Below are positions 14,446-23,536 of a DNA stretch of 64,000 nucleotides, in pieces. The DNA is from Ramlibacter pallidus (GTDB lineage Bacteria; Pseudomonadota; Gammaproteobacteria; Burkholderiales; Burkholderiaceae_C). The position numbers were made by a program, and so were the translations under genes. The stretch spans positions 403,144 to 467,143 of the forward strand of contig NZ_JADDIV010000001.1 of assembly GCF_015070875.1 (NCBI RefSeq), read 5' to 3'. The notes below the pieces were generated by a model that ran no database searches, had not been told where the DNA came from, and worked only from the letters and a program-made list of their open reading frames with translations. Numbering within the stretch: the stretch's first letter is position 1; each line of letters starts with the position of its first letter.

Positions 14446-14973
14446 TTACGGCGCCAGCGGAAGCACGCCGGCCAGCTCCAGCTGCATGACGATCATGTTG
14501 ACCAGGGTCGGCACCGACGGCCGCCCCGTCTCGATCTGGAAGTGCGCCGCTTCGCGGTACAGGGGGTCGCGTTCCGCGTACATGGTGCGCAGGCGCGCCA
14601 GGGGATCGACCACTTGCAGCAGCGGCCGCTGCGTGTCGTGCCGCAGGCGGCGGAACAGTTCGTCGGGCGTCGAGCGCAGGTAGATCACCCGGCCCGCATC
14701 CCGCAGGTGGCGCCGGTTGGCTTCCCGCAGCACCGCGCCGCCGCCGGTGGCCACCACCGCGTGCCCGCCCTGGGCGAGCGTGGCGAGCACCTGCTCCTCC
14801 ACGTCGCGGAAGGCGGCCTCGCCCTCGCGCGCGAAGTACTCGCGGATGCTGCAGCCCAGGCGCTGCTCGATCAGCTGGTCGGAATCGAAGAAAGGCAGCC
14901 CGAGCCGCCTGGAAAGCTGGCGCCCGACAGTGGATTTCCCACTGCCGGGCATGCCGACGAGACTGAGGATCAA
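14446..14973 (-). CDS. aroK: Shikimate kinase
   Basis: A 175-residue P-loop kinase with Walker A GMPGSGKST at 7-15, the shikimate-binding DSDQLIE, and ATGGGAVLRE in the middle, followed by the lid arginine region LRSTPDELFRRL. It phosphorylates shikimate with ATP. It sits 25 bp downstream of pilQ and 9 bp upstream of aroB, the common pilQ-aroK-aroB arrangement of beta- and gammaproteobacteria. Confidence 0.95.
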   Translation of the reverse strand: MILSLVGMPGSGKSTVGRQLSRRLGLPFFDSDQLIEQRLGCSIREYFAREGEAAFRDVEEQVLATLAQGGHAVVATGGGAVLREANRRHLRDAGRVIYLRSTPDELFRRLRHDTQRPLLQVVDPLARLRTMYAERDPLYREAAHFQIETGRPSVPTLVNMIVMQLELAGVLPLAP

Positions 14974-14998
14974 GGCGGCAGCTGCGCGGACCTTCCGG

Positions 14999-17143
14999 TC
15001 AGCGCGCGGCGCCCACGGCGCGGTCCGTCACCATCTTCGGGGTGATGAAGACCAGCATTTCCTGCTTGTTGGTGGTGCGGTTCCGGTTCTTGAACAGGTT
15101 GCCGGCGATCGGGATGTCGCCCAGCAGCGGAACGCGCGCCTCGCTCTCGCTCTCGGCCAGCTCGAAGATGCCGCCGATCACGACCGTGCCGCCGTTCTCC
15201 ACCAGCACCTGCGTGCGGATGTGCTTCGTGTTGATCGCGATGCCCGCGGCGGTGGTCTCGCCCCGGCTGTCCTTGTTGATGTCCAGGTCCAGGATGATGT
15301 TGCCTTCCGGCGTGATCTGCGGCGTGACTTCCAGCTTCAGCGTCGCCCGGCGGAACGCCACCGAGGTCGCGCCGCTGGAGGTCGCCTGCTGGTACGGGAA
15401 CTCCGTGCCCTGCTCGATCAGCGCCTTGGTCTGGTCCGCCGTCACGATGCGCGGGCTGGACACCAGCTTGCCCTTGCCGTCGGCTTCGAGGGCCGACAGT
15501 TCCAGCGCGAGGAAGCGGCTCGCCGAGGATCCGAAGATGGCGACGGCGAAGTTGGCCGGGGCGAAGCCGCCCGCGCCGGCGGAAGGCAGGTTGACGAACT
15601 TGGTGTTGTTCTGGTTGAACGTCTCCGCGTCGCGTTCGAGCGAACCCGACTGCGCCGACACGGCGTCGTAGGAGCCGGTGAAGGTGCCGCGCTGGCCGCC
15701 GAGCCCGTAGCCGGGCGTGCCGCCGATGGGGTTGCTGGTGCGCAGGTCGACGAAGCCCAGGCGCGCGCCCAGCGACTTGCCGAAGGTGTCCGACGCTTCC
15801 ACGATGCGGGCCTCGATCAGGACCTGGCGCACCGCGATGTCCAGGCGGGTGATCAGCTGCTGGACCTGTTCGAGCTTGGTCGACACGTCCGTCACGAACA
15901 GCTGGTTGGTCCGCGGCTCGGCGATGGCGCTGCCGCGGGCGCTCAGGATCCGCGAGGCGCCGGTGCCGGTCAGTTGGACGGCAACGTCGGCCGCCTTGGT
16001 GTAGTTCAGCTGGAAGGCCTGGGTGCGCACCGGCTCCAGGCTCTGGTTCGCGGCGTTGGCTTCGAGCTCCTGCTTCTCGCGGGCGGCGATTTCATCCTTC
16101 GGGGCGATCCACAGCACGTTGCCGCCGCGGCGCATGCCCAGGCCCTTGGCCTGCAGGATGATGTCCAGCGCCTGGTCCCAGGGCACGTCCTTCAGGCGCA
16201 GCGTGACGGCGCCGGTGACGGAGTCCGAGGTGACGATGTTGAAGTTGGTGAAATCGGCGATCACCTGCAGCAGCGAGCGCACTTCGATGTTCTGGAAGTT
16301 CAGCGACAGCTTCTCGCCGCTGTAGCCGGGGCCCTGCGTCAGCTTGTTCGGGTCCTGGCGCTGGGTGCGCACTTCCACGACGAACTGGTTGTCGGACTGG
16401 TAGGCGCTGTGCTCCCAGGCGCCGCGCGGCTCGATGACCATGCGCACGCGGTCACCCTGCTGCGCGGTGGTGACGGTGGAGATCGGCGTGCCGAAGTCGG
16501 TCACGTCCATCCGGCGGCGCAGGCCTTCCGGCAGCGTCGACTTCAGGAACTCCACCACGAGCTGGGTGCCCTGCTGGCGGATGTCGACGCCGACCTGGTT
16601 GCTCGGCAGGTCGACGATGACGCGGCCGGAGCCGTCCGGGCCGCGGCGGAAGTCGAGGTCGCGCAGCGGCTGCGGGTCACGGTTGCGGCTTTCCGCGAAG
16701 GCCGGCGCCGCCGGGGCGGGCGTCGTGGCCGCGGCCGACTGCGCCTGCGGGTCGAGGGTGACCAGCAGCGACTTGCCGTCGATCTGCGTGCGGTAGTTGG
16801 TGGGCGTCTTGAGGTTCACGACGATGCGCGCACGGTCGCCCGACTGCACCACGTTGACCGAGCGCACGTTGCCGACGTTGAGGTCGACCGCGTTGCGTCC
16901 CATCGCGTTGGTGGCGCCGAGCACGTCCAGCGCGATCCGGGGAGGCGACTGGATCACGAATCCCGCGGGCAGGCCCGTGAGGGGTTCGGAGAACTCGACC
17001 CGTATGACCTCGACGCCTCCCTGCAGGGAGCCCGCGATGTTCTCGACCTGCGGCGCAGCCTGCGCCGGGGCCGCCCACGCGGTCGCCACGACCGCTGCCG
17101 CGGCCAGAAGGGAACGCCAACTCCACTCGTTTTGTTTCTTCAT
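14999..17143 (-). CDS. pilQ: PilQ, type IV pilus secretin
   Basis: The 714-residue outer-membrane secretin begins with a signal peptide (MKKQNEWSWRSLLAAAAVVA, cleavage after AQA). Two AMIN peptidoglycan-binding domains follow (about 35-120 and 160-260), then an STN/N0 domain (LSLNFQNIEVRSLLQVIADF), an N1 domain and the secretin core ending VLVENGGTVVIGGIFE and LGDIPIAGNLFKNR. The multimer forms the pore for the type IV pilus fibre. The start is the ATG overlapping the pilP stop by 4 bp. It is the last pil gene of the operon and is directly followed by aroK. Confidence 0.96.
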   Translation of the reverse strand: MKKQNEWSWRSLLAAAAVVATAWAAPAQAAPQVENIAGSLQGGVEVIRVEFSEPLTGLPAGFVIQSPPRIALDVLGATNAMGRNAVDLNVGNVRSVNVVQSGDRARIVVNLKTPTNYRTQIDGKSLLVTLDPQAQSAAATTPAPAAPAFAESRNRDPQPLRDLDFRRGPDGSGRVIVDLPSNQVGVDIRQQGTQLVVEFLKSTLPEGLRRRMDVTDFGTPISTVTTAQQGDRVRMVIEPRGAWEHSAYQSDNQFVVEVRTQRQDPNKLTQGPGYSGEKLSLNFQNIEVRSLLQVIADFTNFNIVTSDSVTGAVTLRLKDVPWDQALDIILQAKGLGMRRGGNVLWIAPKDEIAAREKQELEANAANQSLEPVRTQAFQLNYTKAADVAVQLTGTGASRILSARGSAIAEPRTNQLFVTDVSTKLEQVQQLITRLDIAVRQVLIEARIVEASDTFGKSLGARLGFVDLRTSNPIGGTPGYGLGGQRGTFTGSYDAVSAQSGSLERDAETFNQNNTKFVNLPSAGAGGFAPANFAVAIFGSSASRFLALELSALEADGKGKLVSSPRIVTADQTKALIEQGTEFPYQQATSSGATSVAFRRATLKLEVTPQITPEGNIILDLDINKDSRGETTAAGIAINTKHIRTQVLVENGGTVVIGGIFELAESESEARVPLLGDIPIAGNLFKNRNRTTNKQEMLVFITPKMVTDRAVGAAR

Positions 17144-17682
17144 TTGGACTTCTCCTGCAGTTGCAGTGTCGCGGTTCGCTCGATCCATTCGCCGGCTGCG
17201 TCCTGTACCAGTTCGCGCAGCACCACCTCGGTCTCGCCGACCTTGGTGATCCGGCCGTAGTTCTGGCCCAGGTAGTTGCCCGGCTTCACCTGGTACAGGA
17301 GGTTGTCCACCTTGACCAGGGCCACCGGCTGGCCCTGCTTCATCAGGCTGCCGACCATCGCCATGGCGTCCAGGGGGAAGGCCTCCAGCGGCTCCTTGCG
17401 GCGGTTCATCTCGGGGGCCAGCAACGCCGCGCTGGCGGTGCCCGCCTGCTGCGAGTCGCGCTTCAAGGCCGCCGTCAGCTTCTGCGCGCTGAACGGGGAC
17501 ACCGCCGTCTCCTGGGTGTACGCCTGGGGCGTGAACTGCTTGGGTTCCGGGATGGGCTGCACCTGCGGCTTGGTCGCCGCGCGTTCCTGCCGCATCCATT
17601 CCTGCAGTTCCTCGTGTTCGCCGAAGCTGCAGGCGGCGAGCACGCTGCACGCGGCCAGCACGATCGGGAGCTTGTGCATCAT
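17140..17682 (-). CDS. pilP: PilP, type IV pilus inner-membrane lipoprotein
   Basis: A 180-residue lipoprotein with a short signal and lipobox LAAC (cysteine 18), a proline-rich linker (KPQVQPIPEPKQ) and a C-terminal PilP domain (LVKVDNLLYQVKPGNYLGQNYGRITKV). PilP links the inner-membrane PilMNO complex to the PilQ secretin. It overlaps both neighbours by 4 bp (pilO upstream, pilQ downstream), so the three are tightly coupled. Confidence 0.94.
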   Translation of the reverse strand: MMHKLPIVLAACSVLAACSFGEHEELQEWMRQERAATKPQVQPIPEPKQFTPQAYTQETAVSPFSAQKLTAALKRDSQQAGTASAALLAPEMNRRKEPLEAFPLDAMAMVGSLMKQGQPVALVKVDNLLYQVKPGNYLGQNYGRITKVGETEVVLRELVQDAAGEWIERTATLQLQEKSK

Positions 17683-18344
17683 TTGTTACCGCCCTTCGTC
17701 GCCTTGCGCTGCGCGTCCACTTCGTCCTTGTCCAGGTAGCGATAGGTGCGCGCGGTAGCGTCCAGGGTGATCGTTTCATCCCGGCCCGCGGTCATGTCCA
17801 GGTTGTGCATCGTCACGATCCGCGAAAGGTGCGCGATGTCGGACGCGAAGGACCCGATGTCATGGAAGCGGCCGGTCACCTTCAGGGTGATGGGCAGTTC
17901 GGCGTAGTACTCCTTGACGCTCACGCTGCCCGGGCGGAACAGCTCGAAGGACAGGCTGCGGCCCAGGCCGGCCTGGTTGATGTCGGAAAGCAGCGCGTCC
18001 ATCTCCGCCTTGCTGGGCAGCTGCTTCTCGAGCTGGGTCACGTACTGCTGCACCTGCTCGCGCTGCTTGCGCAGGGCGTCCAGGTTCACGGCCTGCGCGA
18101 CCTTCTTCTGGTACTCGGTGCGCAGGGCGACTTCCTTCTGCTGCTCGGTGTCGAGTTCGGTCGCCGAGTCCGTGAGCCAGACGAACCACAGCGCCGCCAC
18201 GATGGCGGCGGCGACGCCGGCGCACAGGGCCAGCTTGGGCACCAGCGGCCAGGACGCCGGGTCGTTCGGGTTCAGCCCGCGGAATTGCGCCGCGATGCGT
18301 TCCTGGAAGGGAACGGCCGGCTGTTGGATTGCTTGCGTAGCCAT
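17679..18344 (-). CDS. pilO: PilO, type IV pilus alignment-complex protein
   Basis: A 221-residue bitopic protein with a cytoplasmic N-terminus, one membrane helix at about 36-55, a coiled-coil (LDTEQQKEVALRTEYQKKVAQ to LEKQLPSKAEMDALL) and a ferredoxin-like C-terminal domain. It dimerises with PilN in the alignment complex. The gap to pilN, 41 bp, is the only spacing longer than an overlap inside the pilMNOP run. Confidence 0.94.
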   Translation of the reverse strand: MATQAIQQPAVPFQERIAAQFRGLNPNDPASWPLVPKLALCAGVAAAIVAALWFVWLTDSATELDTEQQKEVALRTEYQKKVAQAVNLDALRKQREQVQQYVTQLEKQLPSKAEMDALLSDINQAGLGRSLSFELFRPGSVSVKEYYAELPITLKVTGRFHDIGSFASDIAHLSRIVTMHNLDMTAGRDETITLDATARTYRYLDKDEVDAQRKATKGGNK

Positions 18345-18385
18345 GTTTCAGTCCGATCCTGCTGGGGTCTGGTGGAGGCTGGCCA

Positions 18386-19144
18386 TCATTTCTTGGCGGG
18401 GGCAGGTGTCGCCGCAGCCGGCGCGGCAGCGACGGCCGGGGCGGGGGCCGGGGCGGCTGCCGCGGTCGTCGTCGACGGAGCCGGCGTCGCGGCGACGGGA
18501 GCCGCCGCAGCGGGCGCCGCGGCCGGAACGAGGGCCGTCGCGCTGGCCGCGGCGCTCGCGGCTGCGGCCGCCTTCTGGGCCTCGGAAGCGCGCAGCATCT
18601 TGACCGTCACGCGGAAATTCGCGACGCGGCGCTGGTCCTTCGAGCTCAGCGCCACGGAGCCGGCCACGATCTCGATCAGCTCCGGCTTGGTCATCCACGG
18701 GCTGCCGCTCGCGAGGTTGCGCAGCAGTTCGGACACGCGCTCGTTGGATTGGGCCGTGCCGATCAGCGCCACGGTGTCGCCGCTCTGCTTGAGGCTGTTC
18801 ACGTACACGCCGTCGGGCAGCAGCCGCACGATCTCGTTGAGCAGGTGCACGGGCATGTTGCGGTCGGCCTGCAGGTCCTCGACCGCCTGCTGGCGCGCCC
18901 GCAGGGAGGCGATCTCCGCCTGCAGCGTGGCGATGTCCTTGATCTGCGCGTCGAGCTTCTTGATCTCGGCCGACAGGACTTCGTTGCGCGCCTGCTGGTT
19001 GGAGATCTGCGCCCCGTACCAGAGCCAGATGCCGCCGGCGATGACGGCACCGGTCACCGCGGAGGCGCCGAGCCCCGCGTAGAACATCTCGCGGCGCAGC
19101 TTGCGTGCCGCCTCGCGGTGCGGCAACAGGTTGATCAGGATCAC
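18386..19144 (-). CDS. pilN: PilN, type IV pilus alignment-complex protein with a long Ala/Pro tail
   Basis: A 252-residue protein. The conserved N-terminal MILINLLPHREAAR binds PilM; one membrane helix follows (about 22-43), then a coiled-coil and the PilN ferredoxin-like domain ending near residue 188. The last 60 or so residues are almost pure alanine and proline (AAAPAAAAPVAATPAPS...KK), which is longer than in standard PilN and probably a flexible periplasmic tail. It overlaps pilM by 4 bp. Confidence 0.93.
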   Translation of the reverse strand: MILINLLPHREAARKLRREMFYAGLGASAVTGAVIAGGIWLWYGAQISNQQARNEVLSAEIKKLDAQIKDIATLQAEIASLRARQQAVEDLQADRNMPVHLLNEIVRLLPDGVYVNSLKQSGDTVALIGTAQSNERVSELLRNLASGSPWMTKPELIEIVAGSVALSSKDQRRVANFRVTVKMLRASEAQKAAAAASAAASATALVPAAAPAAAAPVAATPAPSTTTAAAAPAPAPAVAAAPAAATPAPAKK

Positions 19145-20226
19145 TGCAGGAACCTCCGCATGGCGAGGCCGCAGGAAGTCAGGTACGACGGCGCTTCGCG
19201 GCGGACCTTCTTTTCGCGGACGTTGTCGCCGAACTGCATGCCCTGGAAGGGATCCGCCAGGGCACAGGGGAACGTGGTCTGGGCGGTGATGGCATCGCTC
19301 AGGCCGGGCAGCGCGGCCGACCCGCCGGCGACCATGATGTGGTCGACGCGGTTGTGCGGCGTGCTGGTGAAGAAGAACTGCAGCGCGCGGGCGACTTCCT
19401 GCGCCATGCTGTCCACGAACGGGCGCAGCACGCCGGCTTCGTAGTCTTCCGGCAGTTCGCCGCTGCGCTTCTTGCTTTCCGCTTCCTCGGCGGAGAAGCC
19501 GTACTGGCGCACGATCAGCTGCGTGAGCTGGGCGCCGCCGAAAGCCTGGTCGCGGTCGTACAGGACTTCGTCGTTGCGGATCACCTGCATGCTGGTGGTG
19601 GAGGCACCGACCTCGAACAGGGCGACCATGCGGTCCTTGCCCTCGTCCGGCAGGCCGCCGATCAGCCGGCCGGCGGCCAGGCGGGAGGCATACGACTCGA
19701 CGTCGATGATGATCGGCTTCAGGCCCGCGGCTTCGGCCAGGCCCTGGCGGTCCTGCACCTTTTCCTTGCGGGACGCGGCGATCAGCACCTCCACGTCACC
19801 CTGCGACGTCGGACTGGGGCCGACCACGCAGAAGTCGAGGCTCACCTCGTCGAGCGAGAACGGGATGTACTGGTTGGCCTCGGATTCGACCTGGACCTCC
19901 AGTTCCGCGTCCGTCATGCCGCCCGGCAGGATGATCTTCTTGGTGATCACCGCCGAAGCCGGCAAGGCCATCGCCACGTTGCGCGTGCGGGTGCCGCTTT
20001 TCTTCACCACCCGGCGCATGGCTTCCGCCACCTCGTCGAATTTCTCGACGTTGCCGTCCGTGATCCAGCCGCGCTCGAGCGGCTCGATGGCGCAACGTTC
20101 AAGGATGTAGCCGCCATTCTTGGCCAGCCCCAGCTCCACCAGCTTGACGCTGGACGAACTGATGTCCAGGCCCAGAAGGGGGGCGGACTTGCTGCCAAAC
20201 AGAGAGCCGATTGAGATCAAACCCAT
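19141..20226 (-). CDS. pilM: PilM, actin-like cytoplasmic type IV pilus protein
   Basis: A 361-residue actin/FtsA-fold protein with the phosphate loops LLGLDISSSSVKLVEL near the N-terminus and IMVAGGSAALPGLSDAI near the C-terminus. PilM binds the N-terminus of PilN and couples the cytoplasmic motor to the alignment complex. It is the first gene of pilMNOPQ. A well-spaced promoter lies 51-79 bp upstream on the minus strand, and mrcA diverges from the same intergenic region, a classical pilM-ponA arrangement. Confidence 0.95.
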   Translation of the reverse strand: MGLISIGSLFGSKSAPLLGLDISSSSVKLVELGLAKNGGYILERCAIEPLERGWITDGNVEKFDEVAEAMRRVVKKSGTRTRNVAMALPASAVITKKIILPGGMTDAELEVQVESEANQYIPFSLDEVSLDFCVVGPSPTSQGDVEVLIAASRKEKVQDRQGLAEAAGLKPIIIDVESYASRLAAGRLIGGLPDEGKDRMVALFEVGASTTSMQVIRNDEVLYDRDQAFGGAQLTQLIVRQYGFSAEEAESKKRSGELPEDYEAGVLRPFVDSMAQEVARALQFFFTSTPHNRVDHIMVAGGSAALPGLSDAITAQTTFPCALADPFQGMQFGDNVREKKVRREAPSYLTSCGLAMRRFLQ

Positions 20227-20276
20227 CTCCTGAGACGCCTCGTGTCAAGGCGTAACGAACTTAAGATTCCACTTCA

Positions 20277-20305
20277 ATGCTAGCCGTAACATCCTTGTCG
20301 CACAA
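20277..20305 (-). promoter_or_regulatory. Candidate pilMNOPQ promoter
   Basis: On the minus strand TTGTGC (20300-20305) and TAGCAT (20277-20282) are separated by 17 bp. It would start transcription about 45 bp before pilM. It is the best sigma-70-like match in the intergenic region for this direction. No sigma-54 GG-N10-GC pair was noticed. Confidence 0.45.
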
Positions 20306-20453
20306 AGGAATTTCCAGAAAGGGACTCCAATCCCGTTGTCAAAAGCCGACGCGGTGAGCTGCCATACTCCGGCGGCTTAAGTCCCGCGCAACAGCCATCC
20401 GACGCACGTCACGGAACCGGGCGCCCACCGGTCGGCTCAGAGCAATGCATTTC

Positions 20454-20459
20454 TATAAT
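20454..20459 (+). promoter_or_regulatory. Candidate -10 element for mrcA
   Basis: A perfect TATAAT lies 32 bp before the mrcA start. The matching -35 position (GTCGGC) is poor, so the promoter may rely on the -10 region or an activator. Confidence 0.4.
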
Positions 20460-20490
20460 GGGCGCGCTCCGGGACGCCCGATGGAGTTTT

Positions 20491-22977
20491 ATGGCTTCCG
20501 ATCCTTCTCACGACGCTCCCGGCCCCCGCGCGACGCGCCCCTTCTGGCAACGCTTCCTGCTGAAGTTCTTCGGCTGGACCTTCGGCATCGCCTTCGCGCT
20601 GGCGGCCGTCGCCGTCACCATCGCCGGCGTCGCCCTGGCGGTGGCGTATCCCAACCTGCCCGACATCACCGACCTGTCGGACTACCGGCCCAAGCTGCCG
20701 CTGCGCGTGTACAGCGCCGACGGCGTCCTGATCGGCGAATTCGGGGAGGAACGGCGCAACCTCACCCCCATCAACGAGATCCCCGCCGTCATGAAGAACG
20801 CGGTGCTGGCGATCGAGGACGCCCGCTTCTATTCGCACCACGGCGTCGACTACAAGGGCCTGGTGCGCGCCGCGGTTGCCAACCTCGGGCGCGTCAAGAG
20901 CCAGGGCGCCTCCACCATCACCATGCAGGTGGCGCGCAACGTCTACCTCTCGTCCGAGAAGACCTTCACCCGCAAGCTGTACGAGGTGCTCCTCACCTTC
21001 AAGCTGGAGCACCTGCTGACGAAGGACCAGATCCTCGAGATCTACATGAACCAGATCTTCCTGGGCAACCGCGCCTATGGCTTCGCGGCGGCCTCGGACG
21101 CCTACTTCGGCAAGCCGATGAAGGACCTGACCATCGCCGAGGCGGCGATGCTGGCGGGGCTGCCGAAGGCCCCGTCGGCCTACAACCCCATCTCCAATCC
21201 CACCCGCGCGCGCTCGCGGCAGCTGTACATCATCGAACGGATGGAGGAAAACGGTTTCATCACGGCCGAGGAAGCCGCCGCCGCCAAGAAGCAGGAATTG
21301 CGGGTGCGCTCCGGCCTGCAGGCGATGCCGGTGCGGGCCGAGTACATCGCGGAAACCGTGCGCCAGCTGGTGTACGCCCAGTACGGCGACGAGACCTACA
21401 CCCGCGGGCTGAACGTGTTCACCACGGTCAAGTCGACGGACCAGGAGGCCGCGTACAAGGCCCTGCGCAAGGGCATCATGGACTACGAGAAGCGCCAGAT
21501 CTACCGCGGGCCGGAGCGCTTCGTCGACCTTCCCTCCAACCCCAAGGAGCTGGAGGACGCGATCGACGACACGCTGGCCGAGCACCCGGACAACGGCGAC
21601 GTCCTGGCGGCCGTCGTGCTGGAGGTGTCGCCCAAGAAGATCGTGGCGGTCCGCTCCAGCGGCGACCGTTTCGAGATCGTCGGCGAGGGCCTGCGGGCGG
21701 CGCAGTCCGGCCTCTCCGACAAGGCCACGCCCAAGATCAAGATCCGCCGCGGTGCCGTGATCCGCGTGATGAAGACGCCCAAGGACACCTGGGAGATCAC
21801 CCAGCTGCCCGAGGTGGAAGGCGCCTTCGTGGCGCTCGACCCCCGCGACGGCGCGATCCGCGCCATGGTCGGCGGCTTCGATTTCAACAAGAACAAGTTC
21901 AACCACGTCACGCAGGCCTGGCGCCAGCCGGGATCCGGCTTCAAGCCGTTCATCTACTCCGCCGCGCTGGAGAAGGGCTTCGGCCCCTCGACGATCGTGG
22001 CCGACAGCCCCCTCTTCTTCGACGCCGGCGTGACCGGCGGCCAGCCGTGGGAACCCAAGAACTACGACGGCAAGTTCGAAGGCCCGATGCCTCTGCACAC
22101 GGCGCTGGCCAAGTCGAAGAACATGGTGTCGATCCGCATCCTGCAGGCCGTGGGACCGCAGAACGCGCAGGACTGGATCGCGCGCTTCGGCTTCGAGCCC
22201 GAGAAGCATCCGCCCTACCTCACCATGGCGCTGGGCGCCGGCTCCGTGACGCCCATGCAGGTGGCCACCGGCTACGCGGTGTTCGCCAACGGCGGCTATC
22301 GCGTGAACCCCTGGCTGATCACGCGCATCACCGACCAGAAGGGCAAGGCGCTGGTGGAGAGCCAGCCGCCGCTGCTGAACGAGTCCATGCGCGCCATCGA
22401 CGCCCGCAACGCCTTCGTGATGAACCGGCTGATGCAGGAGATCACGCGGTCCGGCACTGCGGCACGCGCGCAGCGCGACCTGAAGCGCCCGGACCTGTAC
22501 GGCAAGACCGGAACGACCAACGACGCCATCGACACCTGGTTCAACGGCTTCCACCCCACGCTGGTGGCGGTGGTCTGGATGGGCTACGACACGCCGCGTT
22601 CGCTGGGCGACCGCGAAACGGGCGGCGGCCTGAGCCTGCCGGTCTGGATCTCCTTCATGGAGACGGCGCTCAAGGGCGTGCCGGTGATGGAACCGGCGGC
22701 GCCCGAGGGCGTCGTCAATGTGGGCGGCGAGTGGTTCTACGAGGAATACGCGCGGGGCAACGGCGTGGGGAGCCTCGGCCTCTCCGGCGACCTGAACGGC
22801 GCGGCCGGCGCGGAGGGTGGACGCCCCCGGGGGTCCTCCGGCGAACAGGCGCCCGGCGTTCCCGGCGACCCGAGCCTGATGAACTCCGACGGCAGGCCGC
22901 CCGCGGCCGCCGCGCCCGCCCCGGTGCAGGCGGCGCCCGACGAGCGCCGCAGCATCCTGGACCTGTTCAGGAACTGA
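20491..22977 (+). CDS. mrcA: Penicillin-binding protein 1A, bifunctional transglycosylase/transpeptidase
   Basis: An 828-residue class A PBP. A cytoplasmic N-terminus and one membrane helix (about 30-53) precede the GT51 transglycosylase domain with catalytic glutamate E109 in [15 protein letters not shown]. An OB-like insert and the transpeptidase domain follow: S482-x-x-K485 (PGSGFKPF), S542-K-N and K672-T-G-T. It polymerises and cross-links peptidoglycan in the periplasm. The C-terminal 80 residues are a low-complexity tail rich in G, A and P. The ATG at 20491 is preferred over one 33 bp upstream because the latter overlaps the predicted transcript start. Its 3' end overlaps the convergent cyaY by 11 bp. 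Confidence 0.96.
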   Translation: MASDPSHDAPGPRATRPFWQRFLLKFFGWTFGIAFALAAVAVTIAGVALAVAYPNLPDITDLSDYRPKLPLRVYSADGVLIGEFGEERRNLTPINEIPAVMKNAVLAIEDARFYSHHGVDYKGLVRAAVANLGRVKSQGASTITMQVARNVYLSSEKTFTRKLYEVLLTFKLEHLLTKDQILEIYMNQIFLGNRAYGFAAASDAYFGKPMKDLTIAEAAMLAGLPKAPSAYNPISNPTRARSRQLYIIERMEENGFITAEEAAAAKKQELRVRSGLQAMPVRAEYIAETVRQLVYAQYGDETYTRGLNVFTTVKSTDQEAAYKALRKGIMDYEKRQIYRGPERFVDLPSNPKELEDAIDDTLAEHPDNGDVLAAVVLEVSPKKIVAVRSSGDRFEIVGEGLRAAQSGLSDKATPKIKIRRGAVIRVMKTPKDTWEITQLPEVEGAFVALDPRDGAIRAMVGGFDFNKNKFNHVTQAWRQPGSGFKPFIYSAALEKGFGPSTIVADSPLFFDAGVTGGQPWEPKNYDGKFEGPMPLHTALAKSKNMVSIRILQAVGPQNAQDWIARFGFEPEKHPPYLTMALGAGSVTPMQVATGYAVFANGGYRVNPWLITRITDQKGKALVESQPPLLNESMRAIDARNAFVMNRLMQEITRSGTAARAQRDLKRPDLYGKTGTTNDAIDTWFNGFHPTLVAVVWMGYDTPRSLGDRETGGGLSLPVWISFMETALKGVPVMEPAAPEGVVNVGGEWFYEEYARGNGVGSLGLSGDLNGAAGAEGGRPRGSSGEQAPGVPGDPSLMNSDGRPPAAAAPAPVQAAPDERRSILDLFRN

Positions 22978-23296
22978 AGGCGAGCGGGCGCTTCGCCTGC
23001 TCGCTGGCATAGCGGCCCAGGTCGGCGAAGAACTCGTTGCCCGACTTGGTGTCCCGCCACGCCGTGCCGTCGAACCGGTAGTGGAAGCCGCCGGCGCGGG
23101 CGGCCATCCAGACTTCCTGCAGCGGCTTCTGCAGGTTGACGATGATCTGGCTGCCGTCCTCGAAGGTGAGCGTGACCATGCCGCCGACGCGCTGGTTGTC
23201 CACGTCCGCATCCGTGCTTTCGTTGATCCGGTCGCAGCCCGCCTCGACGCTGGCCAGCAGGGCTTCGGCCCGGTCGAGGTATTCGAGGTCGGTCAT
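22967..23296 (-). CDS. cyaY: CyaY, bacterial frataxin
   Basis: A 109-residue frataxin homologue: an acidic first helix ([20 protein letters not shown]), then the beta sheet with [38 protein letters not shown]. It binds iron and modulates IscS-dependent Fe-S cluster assembly. The start at MTDLEYL is the conserved one. It diverges from lptM with only 12 bp between the two start codons, and its end overlaps mrcA by 11 bp. Confidence 0.94.
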   Translation of the reverse strand: MTDLEYLDRAEALLASVEAGCDRINESTDADVDNQRVGGMVTLTFEDGSQIIVNLQKPLQEVWMAARAGGFHYRFDGTAWRDTKSGNEFFADLGRYASEQAKRPLAFSS

Positions 23297-23308
23297 TACA
23301 ATTTCCAG

Positions 23309-23536
23309 ATGCGTGTATCCCAAATTCTAGTCAGCACCGCCCTCGCCGGCCTGCTGCTCGCCGGCTGCGGCCAGCGCGGCCCGCTCTACCTGCCCACGGG
23401 CGAAGAGGCGGCCGGCCGCGCCACGCTGCCGCAGACGCTGTCGCCCTCCCGCGCAGCGGCACCCGCGAACGCGAGTTCGGCGCCGGCCGCGGCCACGCCC
23501 CCCACCGGCACCGCCGCACCGGTGCGCACGCCATGA
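23309..23536 (+). CDS. lptM: LptM-like small lipoprotein (YifL family)
   Basis: A 75-residue lipoprotein: signal [20 protein letters not shown] with the lipobox LAGC, directly followed by GQRGPLYLP, the diagnostic motif of the LptM/YifL family that assists LptD maturation in the LPS export bridge. The rest is an Ala/Thr/Pro-rich tail. It sits immediately upstream of lysA and overlaps its start by 4 bp. The cyaY-lptM-lysA order is conserved in proteobacteria. Confidence 0.88.
   Translation: MRVSQILVSTALAGLLLAGCGQRGPLYLPTGEEAAGRATLPQTLSPSRAAAPANASSAPAAATPPTGTAAPVRTP

Noticed and set aside
20437..23211. A 924-codon minus-strand frame opposite mrcA
   Set aside because: The plus strand encodes a complete PBP1A with all catalytic motifs; the antisense product is low in complexity.
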